Below are positions 12,501 to 22,257 of a DNA stretch of 64,000 nucleotides, piece after piece (position 1 is the stretch's first letter; each line of letters starts with the position of its first letter). A program made the position numbers and the translations under genes. The DNA lies in assembly GCA_029532415.1 (NCBI GenBank), contig JAQOTA010000070.1:124001-188000 (forward strand), read 5' to 3'. The notes under the pieces were generated by a model. The model saw nothing but the letters and a program-made list of their open reading frames with translations, had not been told where the DNA came from and ran no database searches. This DNA is from Marasmius tenuissimus (taxonomy: Eukaryota; Basidiomycota; Agaricomycetes; Agaricales; Marasmiaceae).

Positions 12501-12954
12501 GACGAGGGAGTTAGAGGAGCTGGGGAGGGAGTTGGTCTGGAGGGTCCTGGTGTCGGTTGCAAGTTCGGGGTTAAACGCAGCAAGGACGGGTCTATGGCCT
12601 GCTGAGTATCGGAAGAAACTGTAACGGGCTGCTGCATGTTGGAGGCTTCTGAAATGAGATGTGGCTTGACATAGCGCGACGTGAGGTCGGCGCACAAGGC
12701 ATCCACAAATGACTGTCGATCTTCGGGGGCTTCGAACGAGAGTGTAGTCTGAGCAGCGGGTGGATCTGACAAACAAGGTCAGTATATTGCATAGACATTA
12801 TTCCGACGAACGTACCAATGTCGTCGTCATCACTGAGCTCGAAGCGTTCCTCCTCGACTTCAGATTCCCCTTCGTCATAGGCGTCTCTATCCTCTGCAGC
12901 CGCAATGTCCAGAAATGACTCCACTCCAATTCTTCTGCGTTTTCCAGGTGCCAT
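9562..12954 (-). CDS. Spt5-like protein with four KOW motifs (1094 aa)
   Basis: Three exons close into one frame: complement(12816-12954, 10863-12765, 9562-10804), with introns GTACGT...GTCAG and GTATGT...TTTAG. The N-terminus is basic, then acidic (MAPGKRRRIG, FELSDDDDI), as in the transcription elongation factor Spt5. A proline/serine linker follows, then KOW-type segments at about residues 252-275 (VIVCSGPYRGDVGLAIGL), 555-580 (WVLLMTGRHRGRYGRVLV), 625-650 (IRVTRGPYCGVIGRV) and 715-745 (VAITKGRAKGYLGYV). A helical, charged stretch lies between the first two. Spt5 binds RNA polymerase II with Spt4; I cannot identify an NGN domain or the C-terminal repeat region with certainty. This is therefore probably an accessory paralogue rather than the housekeeping Spt5. 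An alternative upstream ATG exists at 13026. It lies tail-to-head with the KDZ gene, 230 bp away. Confidence 0.85.
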
Positions 12955-13450
12955 TGCGAGATTTCTTCTGATTTTTCGACTATTACGAATTGGATTAAAG
13001 GGACCTGCATAACGTCCGAAGGTCAACGCCCTTCTGCTCGTGAATCTGCTGTGGGTAACGCACCGAGTAAGGTTGTATAAATGGATGAAGAAAACGTATT
13101 TTGAAGAGTAAAACCAACGGGGAAGATCTAAGAAGATGTCAGCATGATTCGTATAGTCGCAACATACAACGCACCGAACTGAACGAGTGGAACGTGTAGC
13201 AACCTAGTCCATAGGTGCCGCAGGCGTGCCTGAAAATTTCAACCATCAGCATCTCTGGCTGCCTGTTCTCTCTCGACGATCAAAAGCGAAATCGAGGCGA
13301 TTGTGTTCGCCTTTTGGATCACTCAGTGTCTCACAAAAATTTTTGTATTGTAACTACTTATTGTGTACTCTTAAAAGGATGAGGGTGAACGTTCACTTAC
13401 CTCGAGAGGGACACCACCATGTTCGATGGGGGTGGTCTCTGGTGAACGGA
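12955..13450. other. upstream region of the Spt5-like gene; no gene seen
   Basis: No convincing ORF. Contains GTGAACGTTCAC (about 13383-13394, a perfect palindrome) and a small hairpin around 13408-13440 (GACACCACC paired with GGTGGTCTC). Confidence 0.5.
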
Positions 13451-13453
13451 GGC

Positions 13454-13803
13454 ATGAGGTGGCTGTGCAGCCAACATGGCCGAGATATGGGACACGAGCT
13501 TGCAATTTTGTCTAACGCCCATGAAGCGCCTGTTGAGAAAATATACAGAAAATAATCCATGACTGCACCGAGAGTCGAACTCGGATGTGCGGCAAGAATT
13601 CGCGATAATCCTGAAATACCACTGAGTGCCGCATGCCTTACCGTTAAGCTATACAGTCCTTGCCAGGTTAGTGTTTTTTCAATTATAGATCATCATCGGA
13701 CACTCACAGTCTCGCGCCCATGGGTATGGCGCTTATCGGGCGTTAGACAGATTTGCAGGCTCGTGCGCCATATCCTGGGACGCTGGCTGCACAGCCACCT
13801 CAT
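13454..13803. repeat. ~75-bp inverted repeat flanking the tRNA-type gene
   Basis: The left arm 13454-13530 (starting ATGAGGTGGCTGTGCAGCCA, ending TCTAACGCCCATGAAGCGCC) matches in reverse complement the right arm 13728-13803 (starting GGCGCTTATCGGGCGTTAGA, ending GGCTGCACAGCCACCTCAT), with few mismatches. The 198-bp loop contains the tRNA-type gene. It could be a MITE that swallowed a tRNA gene or an inverted duplication. I could not see a clear target duplication. Confidence 0.8.
13560..13658 (-). tRNA. intron-containing tRNA-type gene, anticodon uncertain (Glu-CTC-like)
   Basis: A complete cloverleaf can be drawn on the minus strand: acceptor GACTGTA/TGCAGTC fully paired, D-arm GCTT..AGGC with GG in the loop, T-arm CCGAG-TTCGACT-CTCGG with TTCGA, and discriminator A. 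The anticodon stem is TGCGG/CCGCA, interrupted by an intron of about 29 nt after the position-37 purine. Canonical spacing gives CTC (Glu), but position 33 is then A instead of the near-universal T and the variable loop is only 3 nt. Other registers give a better variable loop but worse anticodon loops. It may be a pseudo-tRNA. Confidence 0.65.
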
Positions 13804-14358
13804 TCCAACTTGAACCAGAACTCCCCCCTCCCCGCCGTTACCAAGGTAAGATCTCCCTCAACTCTGTAGTACAATTAGCGTAGCTATTACAATAGGAATT
13901 CATTGAGAGCTGAGTGCACGAAAGAGTCGAAAAGACTCGCATGGAACGCAGCAGCAAAAAAAAAAACTAAGACAAAAAACAAAACACCCAGCATACATCA
14001 TGCTAGGTCATTTCACGTCGCCTCGTGCAACGATGCTGACGCTCAGTCGTCCTGTTTTAGGCCAACGACCAACACGGTCCCTTCGGACGCCCTTACAATC
14101 TGCTGTCGTCAAAGGTGAGCAAGAACTCCCATTGGTCATTTCGTGTCGTGATACTAACTCATTTTTCAGGTCCTTTCCTTTGGTCACAACGATGCAATTC
14201 ACTATCAAATTTTACAAGCGATGATGCTGCAACGGCAGTAGCGAAACAATGGCTACGGAAGTGCGTGTCAAGAAATAGGAATCACCAGAGAAACTACAAT
14301 CACGATACGGGAAGGGAAGATGGGGAAGGAGTGAGAGGGTATACCTTGTTCGAGGTTC
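13804..14358. other. intergenic, no gene recognised
   Basis: Contains an A-run at about 13955 and scattered short frames on both strands without domains or supportable splice sites. It is the 3' flank of the 344-aa gene. Confidence 0.5.
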
Positions 14359-15526
14359 TTAGAAGCTGGGGCTTCTCGAGCGACGGACGGGGTAGGAGTC
14401 GCCAGAGCGAACAGTCCACCCCGAGCTCATGGAATGAGGAGCCTCGGAGTCGGAGTCGGACTCGCTGTCATCGTCCTCATCAGTCGCCGGCACGAGAACT
14501 ATATCCTTCAGATAGTGAGTGTCTGAGCTTGCTCGAGGATGTCACCAATTCTCACCTCGGCCTTTTCCTTTTCCCTTAGAGCCACTCGCTTTGGGCTGGT
14601 CGTCTTTGCTGTCAGTGATCTCGATCACTTCAACAACTTAACGCAACGCGTGAGTCATATCAATAACACGAATGAGGACTTCAGCACTGACCTTTGCCCC
14701 TTTTCCTCGGTACTTCTGGCTCAGGCGCCCTCTTGCGTTTTCCCTGTTGCAAATCGAGGGTCGACTTCGAGCTAGTCGCCAATGGCGACGCGCTAAAAGA
14801 ACTCTGTCTTTTCGTTGGGCTGGCCTGGAGGCGCTGCCCGGTGCCATACTTCTTCTTCGCGTAAGCTGGGGAACGACTTGGAGTGTTCCACATGTTCGGG
14901 ATTTTTGAGAGCTTCCACTGGGAGGAGGAGGGTGGTGTGGGCGGGGAAGAGGGTGGAAGTGGGGAATACGGGAAGAATCCGGACGAAGCCGGGGGGGAAG
15001 AGGAAGGGAGGGAAGGAGAGGGGAGGGGTGAAGGAGTCGATGGGAGCGACGACGGAAGATGGCCTGTCTCTGCGTAAACATATAAGTCGTTGAAGGCCTT
15101 GTCCGTGATCGTGCGGATCGCGTCAAGGAACGGCTCGATGTCTTTTGTCGTCGCCGGATCGGCAGGGTTGTATTGCACCCCGAGGACGTCGTGACCTGCC
15201 CTGATCGTTTCCAGCCGCTTCAGAATCTTGTACGGTAGTGGTCCCGTAGTGTACTGCGGGAGCCAGGTGTGGTCATGTTTCGCCGTGGTGCACTTGTGGA
15301 AGAGAAGTGAGCGAATGTTTTTCGATCGTGCGTTCGCTAGACTGACCACATTATATTTTCTTCCGACGTTATCGAAGGAGGCGCCCTTCCCTTTCTTTAT
15401 TTTTCCGCGGAGCAAGCAACTGTGGCGTCTGACGCGTCCGTCTGGTTTCCCAGCGACCGCGTGTATGGCTTCTTTCAGCCGGTCTTTGAGGTCTTTCCGG
15501 AAGTTTTCGCAGTCCTTTTGAGGCAT
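14359..15526 (-). CDS. unrecognised 344-aa basic, Pro/Ser-rich protein with acidic tail
   Basis: Exons complement(14692-15526, 14556-14608, 14359-14505) close into 1035 nt; the introns have GTCAGT...GACAG and GTGAGA...TGAAG borders. The first ~165 residues look globular, with basic patches (RGKIKKGKG), and contain LPQYTTGPLPYKILKRLETI and FLDAIRTITDKAFNDLYVY. Residues of about 170-225 are a proline/serine low-complexity linker. The C-terminus is basic (GKRKRAPEPEVPRKRGKG), then acidic (DEDDDSESDSDSE), then RS-rich (RRSRSPSF). Nuclear location is likely from composition. No catalytic motif was seen and I do not recognise the family. It sits between the Spt5-like gene and the WFKNQRNK gene and is read divergently from the latter. 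Confidence 0.65.
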
Positions 15527-16286
15527 CGGAAGGGGGTGGTTACACGTAGGCGAAGCCGGCTTGGAACAAGGAAAGGGGTTGTTCGAGAGAAATCGAGAGA
15601 AAGGTTGGAAGTGAAGAGGAATCGGCGGATGACAGAGAGCTTGACCTTTATACGAGCCGTGACCTATATGTGATGCACCAAATCCGGGAATTTCGTTTTC
15701 TTTTCAATTTTCGATAACCCACTTCCCCCCCCCCCCTTCTCTCCCCTACATACGAGTCGTCGTCACGGGAATCTTCAGGGATCCTTCAAATTACACACCT
15801 TGTCTTGGAGCGGGGCCAGTCCGCGCTGTTCGTTCGTCTTGTTGCGTATAATCTAATTCAATCCATCTGCTTCATTCGTTCCGCGTACTATGAAGACTCC
15901 AACGTACCGTAACTTTGTCTTGGTTTTTATCCTTATTTTTACTTCTATTTTTTTTTTCTTACCATCGCATACCCGTCGAAATGAACCAGGTCGCTCGTAT
16001 ATTTTTTTGATCGTCTCCTGAATTACATGGCTTCCATTCCCTGTGCAGCCGCGTATTGTATTCATCAGACGCCCGCCGCGTTTTTCTAGACTAGTTACAC
16101 ATCTTATAATTCCCTATGCGACCGCGTACCACGTCCATGGAATGCCTGCAATGCCTTCCTCGATGTCTTCCGGAAATTGCTCCACAAATGCGCGGTGGCC
16201 AGCTCTGACGTACCCCCGCTCTGATCTGGGTCTGTAATGAGTAAGTTTTTTCATAACCCGCACATGTAATCGACTCATGGTGACGC
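15527..16286. other. divergent intergenic region with homopolymer tracts
   Basis: No gene. Contains a C-run at about 15726-15737 and a T-run at about 15945-15957. It separates two divergently transcribed genes and so probably holds both promoters. Confidence 0.5.
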
Positions 16287-16395
16287 GCCAGTGCTCAAAA
16301 ACGCGTCCAAAGACGCGTCAGGAACGCGTATATTGATTGGCTTCGCGTCAAAAACGCGTATCCCGACGAGTTCCGCGTCAGGAACGCGACTCCCG
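16287..16395 (+). promoter_or_regulatory. cluster of ACGCGT boxes upstream of the WFKNQRNK gene
   Basis: Perfect ACGCGT at 16301, 16313, 16324 and 16354, with further CGCGTC/ACGCGA near-matches at 16287, 16342, 16374 and 16383, all within 110 bp and about 390-500 bp before the start codon. ACGCGT is the MluI cell-cycle box bound by MBF-type factors in ascomycete yeasts. Here it could mark G1/S-regulated expression. The GCGTCAGGAACGCG word also repeats, so a small tandem repeat is the alternative. Confidence 0.5.
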
Positions 16396-16782
16396 ATGAG
16401 CATCGCACTATAGTCCTCAAAATTCTTCCGATATGAGCTCCATATGGGCTCCACAGCGCCCTGGAGACAGAAAGATTTCCAACACATAGCCGATAACAGC
16501 CCTCTATCTCCTCGAAAGACTTGCGGTCGCTTAAGTTTTGAAAAATGACAGAAAAAAGATCGGGCTCTTCGGAGGTTCAGTTCGGTGGCGTGGTGAGTCG
16601 GTTCGTTGGCTCGTTTCCAATCGTTACGAACTCATACTGTTTTTCCCCACGCCCAATAGTCATGAATATAGGTTTTGCACATCCAAAATCCCTGTACCTC
16701 CAAGACGTGCCGATTCTCACAATTTACCTCTCATACTTCACCCTCTGGAATCGCCGGCTCCCATTCAACTACGAACCTCGCT

Positions 16783-19700
16783 ATGTCATCCTCTCCGCCA
16801 CCAGAGGCGTCAAATACCAAGCGTTCGCGAAAACCGAAAGGCCCGAAAACCAAGCCCTCGGGCACCACACTGTTCAGCGAACAGCAGACCAAATGGCTTA
16901 AGAAGGAGCTGGACAATCTGAAGGATCTTTTGATCAAGCACAACATCGAGACGGGCAAGGACGACAACGAGAATGATCCCGAGGAGATTCGGGATTGGTT
17001 TTATGACACCAAGAATCGCGCTATGCATAGCCCCGAGTTCGCTAGTCTTTCCTTGGAAGACAAAACGAGAGATCAATGGAAAGAGGTTGGTTGGAACGCT
17101 TCTCAAGATAGATTACTACTGACAACTTGGCTCTCAGGCAATAGCCACTTGGTTCAAAAACCAACGCAACAAGACTCTGGTGAAAAAACACAGGGAACGA
17201 GTTTGCTCCGACTATCGTCAAGGCCGTCGCGACATGGAGAAAGCCGGGGGATCGGCCGAGGGACCAGCTGAAGAACGGCCTGCCCTCCCATTGTCGAAGG
17301 CTCTCCAGAAATTAGCAGGCCTACGTGCGTTAACGCCAAAGGAACAATTCAAAGCGGCTCAGGGAGAGAAGATCCGGGAGGAAACGAAGCGCCTGCGAGA
17401 GGAAGAACCGGAGCTCGCCAACGGCAACAACGGCGGTCTGCACAAACTCGCGGTCAGCAATCTATGGGAGGCATTGAGCGAAGAAGAGAAAGCCAGCTAT
17501 GCCGAGAAAGAGCAGGTCTTCGACCTAGAAACGTAAGTTCTCTCTTCTCATAGAACCGGACACAGTCAATCCAATGATCCTTCGTCTTGCAGTAACCAGC
17601 AGGCCTTCGGCGAAGGTATCTTTGCGCTGTTGTACGACATCGCCAAGTCCGGCGCTCTCGGAAACATGGAGGTAGTTGTCTACGCCGGTTTTAGAGACAA
17701 TGAAAATGCCATGGCGGGCAGCATGTGAGCTCTCGATCTCAATCGTATCGCTCGTCACTGATTTGTCGTACTTGCAGCTATGAGGTGTCCAGTCGCTGCC
17801 TTGGGAGAGAAAACAAGAAATTTTTTAAGGACAACGATGGAGGGGTGAAAGACAGTGTTGTAGCTGCATGGGGACAATGGTGTGCCCGCGTGATAAAGTG
17901 TAAGGCTCCGCTTTCCCCCAAGTTGTACCAGGTCACTGATTGTCACAAAGTGAACCCTCGCGGCCCCAAGCCCGTGTTGGATCCTCGGCTAAAGATGTTC
18001 AAGGGGTCAAAAATCCCTACTCTCCAAGGAGTGGATGTTGACAACACGACCTTCACTGATCTCATGGATATGCTGGAATCGTTGCTTGACTGCCTCTGGT
18101 GTAAGTCAAACATTCAACTACACAGTCCATCACTAAGGTTGCATGTACAGATTTAGTAGGCTTCGGTTCGTCTCTCCCATACGACGATATAGCCAAGCAT
18201 CCAGAATGCTACTACGACACGAAAAAATTTAAACTCCCCATCGCGCTTGCACCTCCCCGAACCCTACAACGACACGAGAGGCAGCTGTTGGTGGACTTCC
18301 TAGTCGCCCCACGAGATGATACCTTTGTATTTCTACCCCAATCAACGGGTAGGTCTGCCAACTCGACTGATCGAGACAGTGAGTAACTACATTCTCTCGG
18401 CTTGCCTATCGTCCTCAGATTTCGAAGCAGCCCCTCTTGGCGAAAGTCAAGTTCAGTCAGTGAATGACGCCCCTGCTAGAGGTACGTTCGCTCCCCCCGC
18501 TGATATTCGTTCCCTTCGGTCATCTTCTACGCTCAGGTTGTATAACCACTTCTCCTGGCGATCAGCGGCCCGAACAGACGCCAAATGTTGGCTCCTGTAT
18601 GTTGATTCGCTTCTCTCGGTTCGCCTCATTCTGACTTCCCATTCTCAGCCATGGTTGGCGGAGCAGACCCCCCAAAAGAACTGAACGGTGCCACTGGTAC
18701 GTTCACTTTCCTTCCGGAGATTCAACCCTCCCTGACTAATCGTTTCCAGTCTCTTCTACAACCCCGACTAAAGGGAAAGAGATGCCAGCCACTCAAGTGA
18801 ACATTGCTGGTTAGTTCACTTGTTTTGCTCGTTTCAACCTATTCTGACTTCCTCCCCCAGCTGTAGTCCCTGCCATCGAAAAGACGGTCGCATTGGTCCC
18901 TACAGCCCAGACTGGCGGGAAGGAGAGTGAACCGGAGGGTCAAGTGAACGCCGGAGTTGGTCAGTTCACTTGTTTCCCTCGTTTCACCCCATTCTGACTT
19001 CTTTCCAGATACCGCTCCGATCATTGAAAAGGATGTCGTGCGAGCTATCCCGTCGAGCGATTCTGGCGAGTTCATTCACCCCTCTAGCTACTCAACGCTC
19101 TCTGATTTCCCTCTTCCAGATGTGACCATGGTTCCGGTCAACGAGCCCCCACAGGTGAACGGTGCTTCCGGTATGTTCACTTGTTTCTTCAGGCCTACCT
19201 CTCCCTGATTGATAATTTACAGGTTCTCCTGCAGCCCCGGCTGGCGGGAAGGAAAGTGAACCGGAGGGTCGAGTGAACGCCGGAGCTGGTCAGTTTACTT
19301 GTTTCCCTCGTTACAACTTATTCTGACCTCCCCCAGCTGTAGTCCCTGCCATCGAAAAGACGGTCGCATTGGTCCCTACAGCCCAGACTGGCGGGAAGGA
19401 GAGTGAACCGGAGGGTCAAGTGAACGCCGGAGTTGGTCAGTTCACTTGTTTCCCTCGTTTCACCCCATTCTGACTTCTTTCCAGATACCGCTCCGATCAT
19501 TGAAAAGGGTGTTGTGCGAGCTATCCCGTCGAGCGATTCTGGCGAGTTCATTCACCCCTCTAGCTACTCAACGCTCTCTGATTTCCCTCTTCCAGATGTG
19601 ACCATGGTTCCGGTCAACGAGCCCCCACAGGTGAACGGTGCTTCCGGTATGTTCACTCGTTTCTTCAGGCCTACCTCTCCCTGACTGATAATTTACAGGT

Positions 19701-20712
19701 TCTCCTGCAGCCCCGGCTGGCGGGAAGGAAAGTGAACCGGAGGGTCGAGTGAACGCCGGAGCTGGTCAGTTCATTTGTTTCCCTCGTTTCACGCCGTTCT
19801 GACTTCCTTTCAGTTACCGCCCTGATTATTGAAAAGGAGGAGGTGCCAGCTGGCCCACGAAGTGACATTGGTTAGCTGATAGCTGAACCCTCTTTACTGC
19901 TTAACACTCCCTGACTTTTCGTGAGAAGCTCTGCCCACGGCAGCTAATGGAGAGAACCCCGAAGAGGTGCCGAACGGCGGTTTCGGTGTGTTCAATCATT
20001 GAAGCCTCCTCGACTCACCTCTAACTTCACATTATCAGCTGCGTCCATGGTCTCGGATGGCGGAGCAGAGCCCGCAAAGGAGTTGGATGGCGCTTCTGGT
20101 GGGCTCACTTGTTGTCTCAGGTCTACCCTCCCTAACTGGTCATTTCAAGCTCCTTCTGCGACCTCGGCGCACGAGGAAGAATTCGCATCAGCCTCTGAAG
20201 ATGATGCAATGGTGATCGACCCATTTAATACTGGCCTTTATGGCACAAATGACGGCCTCTCGGGTGCGCAACTTCAGGATTCTTCAAACCTTAATTACCC
20301 TTCATTTACTCGTCGATAGATGCTTCCTTGGAGGACCCCGACGGAGAATTCGATATCGACGATGAGGACCAACGTACGTTCACGTTCATCCTTGATTGAA
20401 TTCCTTGCCCCTAATAAGATCCGCCAAATAGAAACCGCTGTCAAAGCGACCACTTCGGCGGTTGCCGCAAATCCAGCGACGCCCACAAAGCCAAAGCTCC
20501 ATGTGGGCCAAACCTCGAAGAAGTCTCCGAAATTCACGAGGGGGATGAAAAGAAAGCAGATGGAGGCGCAAGGTCAAATTGAGGAGCATCAAACTCCTCC
20601 AAAAAAGCGTAAAAAGCGTCCGCAGTCTCGCCCAACCCCTGTGGTATCCCCCGACAAGAGGGGAGGCAACGGTAAAGTCAAACGCCAGAGGCGGAACAAC
20701 AAAAACCAATGA
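16783..20712 (+). CDS. large multi-exon nuclear-type protein with homeodomain-like WFKNQRNK motif and repetitive linker
   Basis: Start at 16783 (MSSSPPPEASNTKRSRKPKG). Exon 1 16783-17085, exon 2 17138-17532, then exons from 17593. Residues 102-112 read AIATWFKNQRNK, matching the WFxNxR core of a homeodomain recognition helix; the preceding helices are not convincing, so DNA binding is a suggestion. A conserved-looking globular part follows (AFGEGIFALLYDIAKSGALGNMEVVVYAG ... WGQWCARVIKCK) to about 18340. From about 18400 to 20160 the gene is a chain of small exons, almost all bounded by phase-1 introns of about 48-55 bp beginning GTNNGTTCACTT and ending CTGAC-N(10-20)-CAG. A 476-bp unit (exons of 99, 162 and 66 nt) is present twice. 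The last exons give an acidic stretch (DIDDEDQ) and a basic tail with an NLS-like PPKKRKKRP, stop at 20712. Middle exon choice is uncertain. Confidence 0.65.
18837..19788 (+). repeat. 476-bp tandem duplication inside the gene (exon-intron cassette x2)
   Basis: 18837-19312 and 19313-19788 are nearly identical (differences such as AAGGATGTCGTG versus AAGGGTGTTGTG). Each holds three exons (18861-18959, 19009-19170, 19223-19288 and the same shifted by 476). Every exon is a multiple of three and every intron is in phase 1, so adding a unit keeps the frame. Related shorter exons lie on both sides. Confidence 0.9.
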
Positions 20713-21095
20713 CAATGTACATTCTTTTGCCCTCGACCCCATTCCCGCACCATTGAAGATCCGATTCTTGTAGTTCCCCCTGATATGCCCCCTGATTCAC
20801 TTGTTTGTGGGTCGGTGTTCATCTTTCTGGTGTTGCTTTTACTTCGACCTGTGCGGGTAGTTGTTCACTTTGCAGGATGTTCCCTTTACGCTGCTTACAG
20901 ATGATGCGTGTCCCGTTCCCTTCTGTCTCGTTACTGCGTCCTCTTGTTCGATCCTGTTCAGTCCGTTGTCGCACTTCCTCTCCTACCCCTTTTGATTTAT
21001 TGTTCCTATCTTGGTTCCCTCGTGCTTGCCCTTTTGCTTGCTTTACGTTTACCTTGCCCTCGTGTACTCATGCTCGTCGGGTATGTGCTACCCAA
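20713..21095. other. 3' flank of the WFKNQRNK gene
   Basis: T/C-rich sequence without a supportable gene. Contains GTTCACTT words of the same kind as the introns upstream and the tandem repeat downstream. Confidence 0.5.
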
Positions 21096-21175
21096 CCCTT
21101 GGACAATGTCTGGCCTCTACGTGGCCCAAGGGACTAGTAGCTGTGGATCCCATACACAGCGAAGCCAACAGACAT
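21096..21175 (-). repeat. hairpin-bearing interspersed repeat, copy C (inverted)
   Basis: Reverse complement reads ATGTCTGTTGGCTTCGCTGTG...ACTAGT, then a hairpin CCCTTGGGCCACG...CCAAGGG, matching copy A closely. It lies 384 bp past the stop of the WFKNQRNK gene. Relative to that gene it has the same orientation as copies A and B have to theirs. Confidence 0.85.
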
Positions 21176-21206
21176 TTGATCATTTAGTTTGTTTCCCCAC
21201 TATAGT

Positions 21207-22150
21207 ATTCACTTTTCCAGCAGTTCCCCATGCCCCTTTCAGTCTCTTTCACAATTAAAAGATCTTCGCGAGCGACTTCAAGTCGATTGATCACCGCCTC
21301 GCATCCTTCTCTCATATTTATCCCTGCCCGGGTCGTTCCGTTATCCTATTCTCGTTCTCATCTTGGTACCTCGTTCTCGCGGGGTCTGTTCAGTTATCTC
21401 AGTTCCCTGCTTTCGTTGCACATCTCTTTGTTCACACTGGCGTTCACTTTTTCAGCAGTTCCCCATGCCCCTTCCACTCTTTTTCACGGTCAGAGGATCT
21501 TCGCGAGCGACTTCGAGTGACTTCGAGTCGATTGATCACCGCACCCTTCTCTCAAATTCATCCCTGTCTAGTTCGTTCCGTTGTCCTTCTCTCGTTCCCA
21601 TGTTGGTACCTCGTACTCGCGAGGTCTGTTCAGTTATCCCAGTTCCCCGCTTTTTTTTTGCACATTTCTTTGTTCACACTGGGGTTCACTTGCAGCAGTC
21701 TCCATGCCCCTTTTATTCTCTTTCACGGTTGAAAGATCTTCGCGAGCGACTTCGAGTCGCATCCTTCTTTCATATTTATTCCTGCCCGGGTCGTTCTGTT
21801 GTTCTATTCTCGTTCTCTGGTACCTCGTTGTCGCGGGGTCTGTTCAGTTATTGTAGTTCCCCGCTGTTGTTGCACATTTCTTTGTTCACACCAGTGTTCA
21901 CTTTTCCAGCAGTTCCCCACGCCCACGCCCCTTCCATTCTCTCTCGCGCTTAGAGGATCTCCGCGAGCGGCTTCGAGTCGATTGATCATCGCTTCGCATC
22001 CCTCTCTCGTACTTATTCCTGTCCGGTCCGTTCCGTTGTCTTATTCTGGTTTCCCTTGGTATTTCGTTTTCGCAGAGTCTATTCAGTTATCCCGGTTCCC
22101 CGCTGTTGTTTTTCTGTTCACGCTAGCGTTCACTTTTTCCGATAGTATTT
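21207..22150. repeat. tandem repeat array, ~210-240 bp unit, four to five copies
   Basis: Each unit begins with TTCACTTTTCCAGCAGTTCCCC (starts near 21207, 21441, 21683, 21895, 22128). It continues through AAGATCTTCGCGAGCGACTTC, GTCGATTGATCACCGC, TCGTTCCGTTGTCC, TGGTACCTCGT, GGGGTCTGTTCAGTTATC and TTTGTTCACACTGG. Units differ by substitutions and indels. The ORFs across it are T/S/F/P-rich shadows. Confidence 0.9.
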
Positions 22151-22257
22151 TAATCACAACTATCAGTACTCAATAAATACACTGTTCTATGACCTCGTTC
22201 ACTGTGTTCACTCAAATCCGGTGTCAACCCGAGATGTTCTGTGAGGCTTGTCCTGTT

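Noticed and set aside
13560..13658. tRNA-Leu (CAG) reading
   Set aside because: A Leu tRNA needs a long variable arm; this gene has only 3-5 nt there.
14681..15126. Alternative-frame R/S/P-rich ORF inside the 344-aa gene
   Set aside because: Created by the proline/serine low-complexity segment; the three-exon model closes in frame with good splice borders.
18837..19788. A tandem repeat protein or CRISPR-like array
   Set aside because: Repeats are exon-intron cassettes with splice borders; no spacer-repeat alternation of CRISPR type, and the organism is a eukaryote.
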